From Miltoncostaea oceani (GTDB lineage: Bacteria; Actinomycetota; Thermoleophilia; Miltoncostaeales; Miltoncostaeaceae), in contig NZ_CP064357.1 in the NCBI RefSeq assembly GCF_018141545.1, positions 186,001 through 250,000 of the forward strand: a stretch of DNA of 64,000 nt, read 5' to 3'. Positions 48,861-57,526 of this stretch are shown one piece after another. The notes beneath the pieces were generated by a model that was not told the DNA's origin, did not search any database, and was given only the letters and a program-made list of their open reading frames with translations. Each line of letters opens with the position of its first letter. Within the stretch, counting starts at the first letter, position 1. The translations under genes were made by a program, and so were the position numbers.

Positions 48861-49538
48861 GTGAGACCATGGAACGGCTGGCTTCGCTGGCGCGGCCGCA
48901 GGACCGCGGGTTGGATGCTCTCCACCGCTTTGCTCGGGGTGGGCGCCGCCGCCGTCCTCGGCTCCGCGACGGCGCAGGAGACTCCGCCCTCCGAGCCTGC
49001 CCCGAGGTTCCTCGGCCTCACCGTCGCCGAGTCGGAACAGGTCGCTGCTGCTGCTGGCATGTCTCTGATGCCCATCAGGTGGAGTGTCCGTCCGGGCTTA
49101 GCGGGTCGAGTCGTCGCTCAGAACCCAGAAGCAGGAAGTCCGCGATACGCCGACAACCAGGTGCTCCTGGATATCTCCACTGGTCTCCGCCCCAGCAGGC
49201 GGCCGGCGCTCGAGTTCCGCACCACGGGAGGAGCCGCTTACTGCCAGGTCCAGACCGCTGCGGAGCCAGTCGACGATCTTGTCTGCTGGCACCCGCGGAC
49301 CGGGAACATGGTGAGGATGCCGATCGGAACGGGCTTGGGCTCCTCTGACCTCTTCAGGAACGTCCGGGGAGCGAAGGGGGCCAGGCCGAAGGGCTTTCGG
49401 ACCGTGGGCTTCGGCGCGAGTTGGCGTCGGGGCAGGCTGAACTGCTACTCGAACCGCAAGGCGCTGACCTGCAGCATCGACGACCTCCACTGGTTCCGAC
49501 TCGGGCGTGTGAAGGGCTTCTCAGCGAGGGGCGAGTGA
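48861..49538 (+). CDS. Secreted PASTA protein with Cys-rich C-terminal domain (paralogue of 56801)
   Basis: 225 residues, GTG 48861. Signal peptide GWMLSTALLGVGAAAVLGSATA. A PASTA domain (about 48-108: RFLGLTVAESEQVAAAAGMSL...GRVVAQNPEAGSPR) may bind peptidoglycan. The second domain (about 115-220) is FRTTGGAAYCQV, LVCWHPRTGNMVRM, RPKGFRTVGFGASWRRGRLNCYSNRKALTCSI, WFRLGR. This resembles the DUF6636-type extracellular domain (C...C......G...C.S...LTC.N..GF.L). The same pairing occurs at 56801-57526. Confidence 0.75.
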   Translation: MRPWNGWLRWRGRRTAGWMLSTALLGVGAAAVLGSATAQETPPSEPAPRFLGLTVAESEQVAAAAGMSLMPIRWSVRPGLAGRVVAQNPEAGSPRYADNQVLLDISTGLRPSRRPALEFRTTGGAAYCQVQTAAEPVDDLVCWHPRTGNMVRMPIGTGLGSSDLFRNVRGAKGARPKGFRTVGFGASWRRGRLNCYSNRKALTCSIDDLHWFRLGRVKGFSARGE

Positions 49539-49671
49539 CGAAGGGGGCCCGATTCGCCGGCCACGGCCGCGCATCGTCCCCAGATTCGTCGGCCGGGCCG
49601 CTCCTTGGCAGCTTCGCCCCCTAGAGACGACGTTGGCACGGCCGGACGGGCGACTGTAGGCTCGCGCACCT

Positions 49672-50274
49672 ATGACGAGATCGCGTGTCCTGCTCATCGC
49701 CGCAGTGTCAGGGGTGGCTCTCGGCTTCGGCGCGACCCCGCTTGCGGAAGCGCGGCCGTCGGCGAGCGGCCCCTGGGTCGTGAAGGAGCTCGGTCAGGCG
49801 CGGGCCATCATCGCCGGCCACCGGACCCGCTCGGGCCCTCAGACACTCGCCGCTTTGATCCGCACCTGGGGGCCGGCGGCGAGCCTCACCCTTCGCGCGC
49901 GCCAGGGCGTATGCATCGCGGTCTGGAGGAGGCCGGCCGCCAAGGTGAGCCTGCGCAACTACGGCGGTGGGCCTCCGGGCACGACTCTCTGCAGCCCCCA
50001 GGTCGGCCGCATCTCCGTCATCGACACGGTGGGCAACCGGTGGCGGACGAGCCGGGGGCTGGCGGTCGGGGCGGCTGAGTCGTCGATCACGGCACTCCAT
50101 CCGACGGCGTTCATCGCTCCGAGCTACATCAGCCCTCCGCGCACCTGGGGCCTCGCCGCCTACGAGACCATCGGCTACGAGGGCGACCCGGTCACCGTCT
50201 CCGGCGCCTACCTGAACGTGAGGAGCGGGCGCGTCGCGGGGTTCCGCGCCGTCGTCGGCGCCGAAGGGGAGTAG
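49672..50274 (+). CDS. Secreted protein, tandem paralogue A
   Basis: 200 residues. Signal peptide SRVLLIAAVSGVALGFGATPLAEA. Mature part: GPWVVKELGQARAIIAGHRTRSGPQTLAALIRTWGPAASLTLRARQGVCIAVWRR, LCSPQVGRISVIDTVGNRWRTSRGLAVGAAESSITALHPTAF, ending AGFRAVVGAEGE. Homologous over its length to the next protein, including the two Cys. The block G-L-x-V-G-x-x-x-S-x-I-x-x-L-x-P is like the repeated unit of SmpA/OmlA-type folds. Function unknown. Confidence 0.75.
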   Translation: MTRSRVLLIAAVSGVALGFGATPLAEARPSASGPWVVKELGQARAIIAGHRTRSGPQTLAALIRTWGPAASLTLRARQGVCIAVWRRPAAKVSLRNYGGGPPGTTLCSPQVGRISVIDTVGNRWRTSRGLAVGAAESSITALHPTAFIAPSYISPPRTWGLAAYETIGYEGDPVTVSGAYLNVRSGRVAGFRAVVGAEGE

Positions 50275-50278
50275 CTGG

Positions 50279-50884
50279 GTGGCGGGGCGATCCACTCGGG
50301 CGCGACCTCGCAGCCTCCTGCGCGCCACACTCGCCGTCGGCCTCGCCGCCGGCGCGGGGGCGGGGTCTGCCGCAGCGGCCCCATCGCCGGATGGGCCGTG
50401 GATCGCGAAGGACCTCGGCAAGGGACGGGCGGTCGTCGCGGGCTTCCCCGCTCACACCAGCACGCCGACCCTGACCTCCCTGGTGCGTGCGTGGGGGCAG
50501 CCGGCACGTGTCAGCTTGCGGAGCGGTGAGTGCCGGGCGATCTGGGACGCCCCGGCTGTCCGAGTGAGCCTTCGTACCCTCGGGTCCATCCCTGACGGCT
50601 CGAACCTCTGCACTCCCGGGGTCGGTCTGATCTCGAACATCCAGACCAAGGGACCGCGCTGGCGCACGGAGAAGGGACTCCGCGTCGGCGACCGTGAGTC
50701 CCGCGTCAGGCAGCTCTACCCGGCCGCCTTCCGGCGCGACCCGGTCTTCGGGCGCCAGTGGGGGCTGCGTCCGATCACCACCAACCGCTTCGGCAGGCCG
50801 ATGAAGGAAGCGGGCGTCTATGCGAAGGTCTCCCGCGGGCGCATCATCGGCTTCTGGATCTCCGTGGGCGCCGAGGGCGAATAG
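50279..50884 (+). CDS. Secreted protein, tandem paralogue B
   Basis: 201 residues, GTG 50279, 4 bp after paralogue A. Signal peptide SLLRATLAVGLAAGAGAGSAAAA. GPWIAKDLGKGRAVVAGFPAHTSTPTLTSLVRAWGQPARVSLRSGECRAIW, LCTPGVGLISNIQTKGPRWRTEKGLRVGDRESRVRQLYPAAF, ending FWISVGAEGE. The same layout and C-terminus as paralogue A show a local gene duplication. The two may form a heteromer. Confidence 0.75.
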   Translation: MAGRSTRARPRSLLRATLAVGLAAGAGAGSAAAAPSPDGPWIAKDLGKGRAVVAGFPAHTSTPTLTSLVRAWGQPARVSLRSGECRAIWDAPAVRVSLRTLGSIPDGSNLCTPGVGLISNIQTKGPRWRTEKGLRVGDRESRVRQLYPAAFRRDPVFGRQWGLRPITTNRFGRPMKEAGVYAKVSRGRIIGFWISVGAEGE

Positions 50885-51326
50885 CGCCCGGCAGCGCGCC
50901 GATCATCCACTCGGCGGTCAGACGGGAGATACGCTCAGCGGGGCTCGGCTCGACAGGTGTGGCTGGCGCTTGTCAACCACGGATCGATGGAGCTGTCGGG
51001 GCCGACCCGGTCAGTTGCTGCGAACGACTGACCGATGTATCAACAGCGACCGGTGGGCGGCTCGGTAACCGCCGTGGCAGGCAGGTCAAGGCGGGGGCGT
51101 GGTCGGGCGGATGCCGGCGATGGCAGCGATGGGGGAGGCGGCATGCGTTGTCCAGGTCCGGTCGGCGTCCGTTGGTAGCGCGGCTCCGCGGAGCCGCGCT
51201 CTCCACGACCGGCCCGCGGAAGCCACGGACATCGAGATGCGCGGAGGAGGGTTCCTCGTGGCAGCACCCACCCACGTGCCAGTCGGCGCGCCTCACCGGC
51301 GACCCCGCGGGCTCGTGGCGGTGGTG
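50885..51326. other. Leader region of the SGNH/acyltransferase genes
   Basis: No supported gene; plus-strand frames run through but their translation is not protein-like. Contains the perfect palindrome at 51177-51200. Confidence 0.45.
51177..51200. promoter_or_regulatory. 24-bp perfect palindrome
   Basis: agcgcggctccg/cggagccgcgct, perfectly self-complementary, 127 bp upstream of the SGNH gene. May be a terminator of the preceding pair or an operator. Confidence 0.4.
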
Positions 51327-52871
51327 ATGGCCGGGCGTAGCCGTCGGGGCCGGCTCCTCATCATCGCGATCAGCCTGGCGATGGCTACAGTCGCCGCCCT
51401 CGGGCTCGCGGGACCGTCGGCTGCGGCACCGCCACGAGTCACCGTGATCGGAGACTCGGTCCAGGCCTCCTTCGGCTTCGCCCCCCAGGCGACCAGGCGC
51501 CTCGGGAGGGGGATCGATCTGCGCGTCGACGCCCGGGTCTGCCGTCGGCTGACGACTGCGAGCTGTTCGGGTGGTGGCGCGGGAACCCCTGAGAACGCGC
51601 TGGCGCTCGTGCGTCGGCTCGGCCCGGCTCTCGGGCCGGTGGTGGTGATGAACGTCGGCTACAACGACGACCCCGCCGCCTTCGACATCGACTCGATGCT
51701 GGCGGCCCTGCGGAGCGCCGGTGTCCGCTCGGTGATCTGGGTGACACTGCGTGAGCAGCGCAGCTCCTACTCCACGATCAACGCCAGGATCCGTGACCGC
51801 GCATCCCGAAGGCCATGGATGAGCGTCGCCGACTGGAACGCCTACAGCGCCGGCAAGCCCTGGTTCGCCGGCGACGGCCTCCACCTCACGAGCGGAGGCG
51901 CCTACGCCCTTGCGGGTCTCCTTCGCGACGAGGTGGGGAAGGGTCTCGCGCAGATCGGCATCTCGATCGACGGTCGGTCGCCGACGCGCCAGACACGAGA
52001 GGTCTCCGCCCCGAGGGCGGGAGCGGACATCGCCGGCGACCAGCGCGCGCTCTGGGTGTCCGACGCAAGGACCCTCCGACGGCGCGATCCTGAAAGCGGG
52101 CGTCCCCTTGCCGGGAGTCAGCGGCTCGGGGCGGGGGACCGCCTGATCTCTGACGGCCTCGGGAGCTGGCTGGTGAGCGGCAACCAGACCACGATCGCGC
52201 CGCTCTCGGGCCGGGAGGCGGATCCGATCGGGCCGGTGATCGATGTCTCCGGGCCCGCGCCGCGCCTCGCGCGCGCCGGCGATCGGCTCTGGGTGGCGAC
52301 CCGCTGCGCCGCAGGCGACGATGGTTGCCTCGACTCCAGGGGGCTGTCGTCGTTCGATCTCCCGGCGGGGAGTCGCACGAGGGCCGCCCTCGAGGGGCCC
52401 GTCATCGCCCTCGCCGCTTCACCACGTGCGCTCTGGACCACCATCGGGCCGTCGGCGTCTGCGCGTAGGGTCCTCGAGCTGCGGCACGCCCAGACCGGGC
52501 AGGTGCGCCGCTCGATACCTGTCGCCTTCTCCGCCCGGTCCATGGCCGCCACGCGTGGCGGGGTGTGGATCACCACCTTCGACGGCCGGCTTCTCACCAC
52601 CCGGCCGAAGGGTGCGGTCCGCAGGGTCCAGCGAGGCGTCGCGGCGGTGATCTCCGATGGCGCAGATGAGCTCTGGGTGCTGCGCGCCGATCGGCGCACC
52701 CTTCAGCGACTCGACCCGCGCAACGGGCGTGTCCTCGTGTCGGCCCGCTCCGGGAGCCGCCTCTCGGCGTCCCGCGATCACATGGCCATGACCGGCACCC
52801 GACTCTGGATCGCCGGGGAGCGGGAGAGCGTCATCGTTTCCGTCGCCCTCGGCGCCGCGAGCACCCGATGA
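51327..52871 (+). CDS. Secreted SGNH hydrolase / beta-propeller protein (paralogue 1)
   Basis: 514 residues from ATG 51327; earlier starts are possible. Signal peptide LLIIAISLAMATVAALGLAGPSAAA. SGNH domain (about 36-220): GDSVQASFG with Ser44, NVGYNDDP (block III Asn) and DGLHLTSGG (Asp/His dyad). The C-terminal 290 residues are propeller blades (ALWVSDARTLRRRDP, LWVATRCAAGDDGC, GVWITTFDGRL, LWVLRADRRTLQRLDP). Probably an esterase or deacetylase on an extracellular acylated glycan. Paralogue of 55233-56756. ATGA overlap with the acyltransferase. Confidence 0.85.
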   Translation: MAGRSRRGRLLIIAISLAMATVAALGLAGPSAAAPPRVTVIGDSVQASFGFAPQATRRLGRGIDLRVDARVCRRLTTASCSGGGAGTPENALALVRRLGPALGPVVVMNVGYNDDPAAFDIDSMLAALRSAGVRSVIWVTLREQRSSYSTINARIRDRASRRPWMSVADWNAYSAGKPWFAGDGLHLTSGGAYALAGLLRDEVGKGLAQIGISIDGRSPTRQTREVSAPRAGADIAGDQRALWVSDARTLRRRDPESGRPLAGSQRLGAGDRLISDGLGSWLVSGNQTTIAPLSGREADPIGPVIDVSGPAPRLARAGDRLWVATRCAAGDDGCLDSRGLSSFDLPAGSRTRAALEGPVIALAASPRALWTTIGPSASARRVLELRHAQTGQVRRSIPVAFSARSMAATRGGVWITTFDGRLLTTRPKGAVRRVQRGVAAVISDGADELWVLRADRRTLQRLDPRNGRVLVSARSGSRLSASRDHMAMTGTRLWIAGERESVIVSVALGAASTR

Positions 52872-54667
52872 CGACGCACGACGGAACCTCGACGACGGGG
52901 ACGGGCGCCCGCCGCCTCGGCTACATGCCGGGGATCGATGGCCTTCGCACCGTCGCCGTCGCCGCGGTGGTCATCTACCACCTCGGGGCGGCGTGGCTTC
53001 CGGGCGGCTATCTCGGCGTGGACGTCTTCCTCGTGATCAGTGGCTTCCTGATCACCTCGCTGCTGCTCGCCGAGCATCGCGTCTCCGGGCGCATCGACCT
53101 GCGGCGCTTCTGGATGAGGCGGGCACGGCGGCTGCTGCCGGCGGTGCTCGTGATGATGGCCGTGGTGCTCGCCTACATGCTGGTGATGCACGCCGGTGAG
53201 GTCGGGCGGCTGCGCGGTGAGGTGCTCGCGGCGCTCGTCTACGTCATCAACTGGCACTTCATCTTCGCCGACGTGCCCTACTTCGAGCAGTTCGGACGAC
53301 CGTCGGTGCTGCTCCACCTGTGGTCGTTGGCGATCGAGGAGCAGTTCTACCTCATCTGGCCGCCGCTCCTCGTGCTCGGCCTGCTGGCCGTCGGCCGGCG
53401 CGCGATCCTCGGCCTCGTCGTCCTCGCCGCTGTGGGGTCCACGGTCCTCGCGTGGGCCCTCTATGAGCCCTTCAGCGACCCCTCGCGCATCTACTACGGC
53501 ACCGACACCCGCGCCGTCGCATTGCTGGTCGGAGTCGCCCTCGCCCTGGTGCCCGGGGCGATCAGGTCCGTAGACCCGGATCCCGGGAACCGTCTCCGCC
53601 GCCGTGGGCGGGAGGTGGTCGGCTTCCTCTGCGCCGCCGGAGTCCTCGGCTTCATGTTCACCCTGGGCGATCTGGATGAGCGCCTCTACCAGGGTGGCTT
53701 TCTCGTGGTGGCCCTGGCGACGGCGGGAGTGGTGGTCGTGGCCGCCGATCCGACGTCTGTGATCGGCAGGGCACTCGGGACGGCTCCCCTGGTCTGGCTC
53801 GGGCTCCGCAGCTACGGCATCTACCTCTGGCATTGGCCGGTGATCATGCTGACCCGCCCGGGTGTCGACGTGCCGCTTGATGGGGCGGCGCTGGTGGCGT
53901 TGCGCGTCGCCCTCACACTCGCCGCCGCGGCGCTCTCCTACCGCTTCGTGGAGGTCCCCTTCCGCCGCCACGGCTTCGCGGGCCTGCGTCGGGCTCTCGG
54001 CCAGGGAGGCGGACTCCTCGGACGTCCGGTGAGGATCGCCGCCGCCTCGTCGGCGGTTCTCGCGGTGGCCGCCCTCGTCTTCGCCGTCGCTCTCGCCCCC
54101 ACCCAGGCGGTGAGCGTGCCCGGCCTCAGCGCCGACGGCCGCGCCGGCGGCCAGAGCGAGGAGCCGCTGGTGTCGGACCGCGACGGGGCGGAGCCGCAAC
54201 TACTGTTCGTGGGGGACTCGGTGATGCTCGGCGCCTCATCCGCCCTCCAGACCGCATTCGGTGACAGGGCGATCGTGGACGCGGCAACCGGCCGCAGGTT
54301 CCCCGAGGGGGCGGCGATCGTGAAGGGGCATCTGCGCAGGCTCGGGCCGGACACCGTCGTCGTCGTCCACTTGGGCAATAACTACTTCGTGGAGCCGACT
54401 CAGCTCGAGGGGCTGCTGAGTGAACTCGCAGACCGCCCGCGTGTCCTGCTGGTCACGGTCCGGGTGCCGCTGCCCTGGCAGGACTCGGTCAACACCGCCA
54501 TCACAGACGCCGCGGCCGCCTACCCGAACGTCACCGTCGTCGACTGGTTCTCCCGCTCATCCGCACCGGGGCTGCTCGTCGACGGAGCCCACATGAACGA
54601 ACGCGGCATGCGGCTCTACACCGAAGAGATCCAAGCGGCTCTCGACGAGGCGCCCGACAGGCGATGA
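52868..54667 (+). CDS. OafA-type membrane acyltransferase with SGNH domain
   Basis: 599 residues. Acyltransferase-3 domain: YMPGIDGLRTVAVAAVVIYHLGAAWLPGGYLGVDVFLVISGFLIT with the catalytic-type His in YHL, RRARRLLPA, and WSLAIEEQFYLIWP, followed by about ten TM helices. The C-terminal SGNH domain (about 430-599) has LLFVGDSVMLGASSAL, HLGNNYFVE and VDGAHMNERG. Such fusions transfer acetyl groups across the membrane onto surface polysaccharide or peptidoglycan. The flanking secreted SGNH proteins could remove or move the same groups. ATG 52868 overlaps the upstream stop. Confidence 0.92.
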   Translation: MTTHDGTSTTGTGARRLGYMPGIDGLRTVAVAAVVIYHLGAAWLPGGYLGVDVFLVISGFLITSLLLAEHRVSGRIDLRRFWMRRARRLLPAVLVMMAVVLAYMLVMHAGEVGRLRGEVLAALVYVINWHFIFADVPYFEQFGRPSVLLHLWSLAIEEQFYLIWPPLLVLGLLAVGRRAILGLVVLAAVGSTVLAWALYEPFSDPSRIYYGTDTRAVALLVGVALALVPGAIRSVDPDPGNRLRRRGREVVGFLCAAGVLGFMFTLGDLDERLYQGGFLVVALATAGVVVVAADPTSVIGRALGTAPLVWLGLRSYGIYLWHWPVIMLTRPGVDVPLDGAALVALRVALTLAAAALSYRFVEVPFRRHGFAGLRRALGQGGGLLGRPVRIAAASSAVLAVAALVFAVALAPTQAVSVPGLSADGRAGGQSEEPLVSDRDGAEPQLLFVGDSVMLGASSALQTAFGDRAIVDAATGRRFPEGAAIVKGHLRRLGPDTVVVVHLGNNYFVEPTQLEGLLSELADRPRVLLVTVRVPLPWQDSVNTAITDAAAAYPNVTVVDWFSRSSAPGLLVDGAHMNERGMRLYTEEIQAALDEAPDRR

Positions 54668-54701
54668 TCCACCTGGACATCCCACACCAACGAGGAGCGA
54701 C

Positions 54702-55223
54702 ATGCTGAGGACTGATCTGAGGGTCGCGGGCGGGGTCATCGGTCTCTCCCCGCGCGCTCAGCGGCGTCTCATCGCCGCCGTCGCGGGGGCGAGCGCGGTA
54801 ACCCTGCTCGCCACCATCCCCGCGATGGCCGAGGCCCGCATCGTGCCGGGGAAGACCGTCGCCGGCGTCTCACTCGGAGACGGCGCGGCCAAGGTGAAGC
54901 GGGTCCTCGGGGAGCCCGAGCGGGGTAGCAACGTCCTCAACTACCGCTACGTGAAGCGGCACGGGCTCGGGGTGTACTTCATCGGCGGCAAGGCCTTCGA
55001 GATCACGGTGCTCCGCGGCGCTCAGGCCACGCCGAACGGGATCAAGGTCGGCTCAACCGCGCGGGCGCTGAGCAAGGCCTACCCGGCGGCCCGGTGCCGA
55101 GCCGCGGTCGCCGGCAACAAGACCGAGTGCCGCCTGCCGGCGCGCTTTCGCAAGAAGGCGACCGAGACCCTGTTCACGGTCAAGAACTCGAAGGTCGTCA
55201 GCATCGCCGTCCGCTTCGTCTAG
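54702..55223 (+). CDS. Small secreted protein (SmpA/OmlA-like repeat)
   Basis: 173 residues, ATG 54702 with cgaggag upstream. Signal peptide RRLIAAVAGASAVTLLATIPAMAEA. Mature part: IVPGKTVAGVSLGDGAAKVKRVLGEPE and GIKVGSTARALSKAYPAARC, two G-x-x-x-G-x-x-x-x-x-V/L-x-x-x-x-G/YP blocks seen in SmpA/OmlA-type and PepSY-like folds. One Cys pair (ARCRAA, TECRL). Function unknown. Confidence 0.7.
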   Translation: MLRTDLRVAGGVIGLSPRAQRRLIAAVAGASAVTLLATIPAMAEARIVPGKTVAGVSLGDGAAKVKRVLGEPERGSNVLNYRYVKRHGLGVYFIGGKAFEITVLRGAQATPNGIKVGSTARALSKAYPAARCRAAVAGNKTECRLPARFRKKATETLFTVKNSKVVSIAVRFV

Positions 55224-55232
55224 AGGCGGTTG

Positions 55233-56756
55233 ATGACGAGGTCCTGCCCGGCGCTGATGCGCCCCACGCTCGCCCTGCTCGCGATCGTCACCGCGATGCT
55301 TCTTTGGGCATTACCCGAGGGATCCGCCGCGCCGCGGGTGACGGTGATCGGCGACTCCGTGCAGGCCTCGTTCGGCTTCGCCCCCCAGGCCACTCGCCGG
55401 TTCGCCTCGCCGGGACTGTCGGTGCGCCTCGAGGCCGCGGTCTGCCGCAAGCTGAGCTCACCCGGGTGCCTCGGAGGCCGCCCCGAGTCCGCGCTCGCTC
55501 TCTCGGGCGCGCTCGCATCAGGGCTCGGCGACGTCGTGGTGATGCACATCGGCTACAACGACTTCGCGGCTCGGTACGACATCGACTCCGTCCTTCGTGC
55601 CCACCGGCGCGCAGGCGTGAGGGTGGTGGTCTGGGTGACGCTCCGGGAGGCCCAGAGCCACTACGCGACCACCAACGCCCTGATCCGCTCCGCCGCCCGC
55701 CGGGCGAACGCACGAGGCGGCCTGCCGCTGGTTCGCATCGCCGACTGGAACTCGGCCAGTGCCGGGCGGCCCTGGTTCACCTCGGATCAGATCCACCTGA
55801 ACTCGGCTGGCGCGATGGGCCTTGCCGGCCTCCTGCGCGAGAGCGTCCTCGCGGCACTCGCCGATGTCGGCACGTCCGTTGACGGCCGGCCCGCCACCAC
55901 CCGGGCAGATACCTATCCGCTGGGGCGCCGGGTGGACCGGATCGCCGGCGACGCTGATGTCCTCTGGACGTCCTCGGCGGGCCGACTCGGGGCCCTCGAG
56001 CCGGCGAACGGGCAACGCCTCCCACGAGCGGGGCTGCTGACCCCGGGGGAGGACCTCGACTCGGATGGCCGGCGCGCCTGGCTCCGCGATCCCACTGGTG
56101 GACTGCTGACCCAACCTGCTGAGCGAACCTCAGGAACCGCCGGGCTTCGCGTCGATGGCGTCGGCGCCGATCCGCTCCTGGCCCAGGCCGGGCCCTGGCT
56201 GTGGTCGATCGCCAGGTGCGGGTCCGGTGATCCGGTCTGTACCGCGAATCAGGCCCTGCGCGGGGTCCGCCTCGCCGACGGCCTCCGCAGCGACCACCTG
56301 CCGGGTGTCCGGGTCGTCAGCATCGCCGCTGACTCGCGCGCGCTGTGGCTCCTGGTCGAACGGGGCCGGGGATTCCGCCTCGAGCGTCTGGATCCGGAGA
56401 CCGGTGCCCTCGTGCGTTCGACCAGGCTCTCGGGTCGATCAGCCTTCAGTCTCGTTCAGGCCACGCGCCGAGGGGCCTGGGTCCTCGCCGACAACGGGCA
56501 GCTGCTCGGCGTGGATCGCAGCGGCACCCCGCGCAAGATCCTCAGCCGGGTTCGGACGATCGCGGCGGCAGGTGATCAGCTCTGGGCTCTGAAGGCCAAC
56601 CGGCGGACCATCCTGAGCCTCCACCCGGTCTCCGGGGCCGCCCGCGGGCAGGCCACCGTTCCGCGACGGCTCTCAGACCAGATCACCTTCACACGCGACT
56701 ACGTCTGGGTGCTGTCGGCCTCAGGCAGACAGGTGCTGCGGCTCCGGCGGACCTAG
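55233..56756 (+). CDS. Secreted SGNH hydrolase / beta-propeller protein (paralogue 2)
   Basis: 507 residues from ATG 55233. Signal peptide LMRPTLALLAIVTAMLLWALPEGSA. SGNH motifs GDSVQASFGFAPQ (Ser42), HIGYNDFAARYD and DQIHLNSAG. A propeller follows (VLWTSSAGRLGALEP, LWSIARCGSGDPVC, ALWLLVERGRGFRLERLDP, AWVLADNGQLLGVD, LWALKANRRTILSL). The SGNH part is closely similar to 51327-52871 while the propellers are more diverged, suggesting different recognition of a shared chemical group. Confidence 0.85.
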   Translation: MTRSCPALMRPTLALLAIVTAMLLWALPEGSAAPRVTVIGDSVQASFGFAPQATRRFASPGLSVRLEAAVCRKLSSPGCLGGRPESALALSGALASGLGDVVVMHIGYNDFAARYDIDSVLRAHRRAGVRVVVWVTLREAQSHYATTNALIRSAARRANARGGLPLVRIADWNSASAGRPWFTSDQIHLNSAGAMGLAGLLRESVLAALADVGTSVDGRPATTRADTYPLGRRVDRIAGDADVLWTSSAGRLGALEPANGQRLPRAGLLTPGEDLDSDGRRAWLRDPTGGLLTQPAERTSGTAGLRVDGVGADPLLAQAGPWLWSIARCGSGDPVCTANQALRGVRLADGLRSDHLPGVRVVSIAADSRALWLLVERGRGFRLERLDPETGALVRSTRLSGRSAFSLVQATRRGAWVLADNGQLLGVDRSGTPRKILSRVRTIAAAGDQLWALKANRRTILSLHPVSGAARGQATVPRRLSDQITFTRDYVWVLSASGRQVLRLRRT

Positions 56757-56800
56757 ACGCCCGGGGCCTGCAGTGCGGGCGAGCTTCGGCCGCGGTGCTC

Positions 56801-57526
56801 TCAGACCTCGGTCTTCGCCCAGCTGCCGTAGGTGCCGTTGCGTGCCAAGCGGAAGCCCGAGCGGTAGTCGTTCTCGCAGGTGAGCGCCCTACGGTCTGAG
56901 TAGCAGCGCAGGACGATGCGCCGTCGGCCGGTCTCGTCAGCCTTCCTCCATACCCAGCTGGCGCCGTAGCCGACTGTTCGTAGGCCCTTCGGGCGTGCGC
57001 CGATCGCCAGGCGATGGAATCGCATGCTCGGTTTGGCGATGTCCCCAGCCCCAACGGTCACCATCCGCCCGGATTTCGGCGTCCAGCAGGTGAGAACGGG
57101 CCAGGTGCCCGCAACCTGGCAGTAGGCGGCACCGCCTGTGGTGCGGAACTCGGTCGCCGAGCGGCCGCTGGCGAGAAGGCCATTCGCCACCGAGACATAG
57201 ACCGTGCCATCGAAGTCCTGGCTCGGTGACGTGAAGGGACGGGGATACTGGGTGTAGATGCGTGCAGGACGACCCGGGAACACCGTCATGGTGGTCTCGA
57301 GACGCAGTCCGAGCGCCGCTGCGCTTGTTGTGGCCTCCGGGATCGTCATCCCGTGGAAGGTCGGAAACGGATCCGGGTATTGGTCCGAGCTCGCAACCGT
57401 CGCGGGGCCGGAAGGGGAGGCGACAGCCGCTGACGCGGCGCCGAGGGGAAATCCCACGCCGGCGATCAGGAGAAAGGCCCCTCGGCCCACCATCCCCCAT
57501 CCGTGCGACGCCGAGGCGGATCTCAT
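56801..57526 (-). CDS. Secreted PASTA protein with Cys-rich C-terminal domain (paralogue of 48861)
   Basis: 241 residues from ATG 57526. Signal peptide GWGMVGRGAFLLIAGVGFPLGAASA. A PASTA-like domain follows (FPTFHGMTIPEATTSAAALGLRLETTMTV), with YTQYPRPFTSPS where the end of the fold is expected. The C-terminal domain FRTTGGAAYCQV, LTCWTPKSGRMVTVG, RPKGLRTVGYGASW, LRCYSDRRALTCENDYRSGFRLARNG is the same DUF6636-like module as in 48861-49538. The ATG overlaps the stop of the CHAP gene by ATGA, so both are probably co-expressed. Confidence 0.75.
   Translation of the reverse strand: MRSASASHGWGMVGRGAFLLIAGVGFPLGAASAAVASPSGPATVASSDQYPDPFPTFHGMTIPEATTSAAALGLRLETTMTVFPGRPARIYTQYPRPFTSPSQDFDGTVYVSVANGLLASGRSATEFRTTGGAAYCQVAGTWPVLTCWTPKSGRMVTVGAGDIAKPSMRFHRLAIGARPKGLRTVGYGASWVWRKADETGRRRIVLRCYSDRRALTCENDYRSGFRLARNGTYGSWAKTEV

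Noticed and set aside
52778-54199. 473-codon minus-strand frame opposite the acyltransferase
   Set aside because: His/Glu/Arg-rich mirror of a clear membrane-protein gene; no features of its own.
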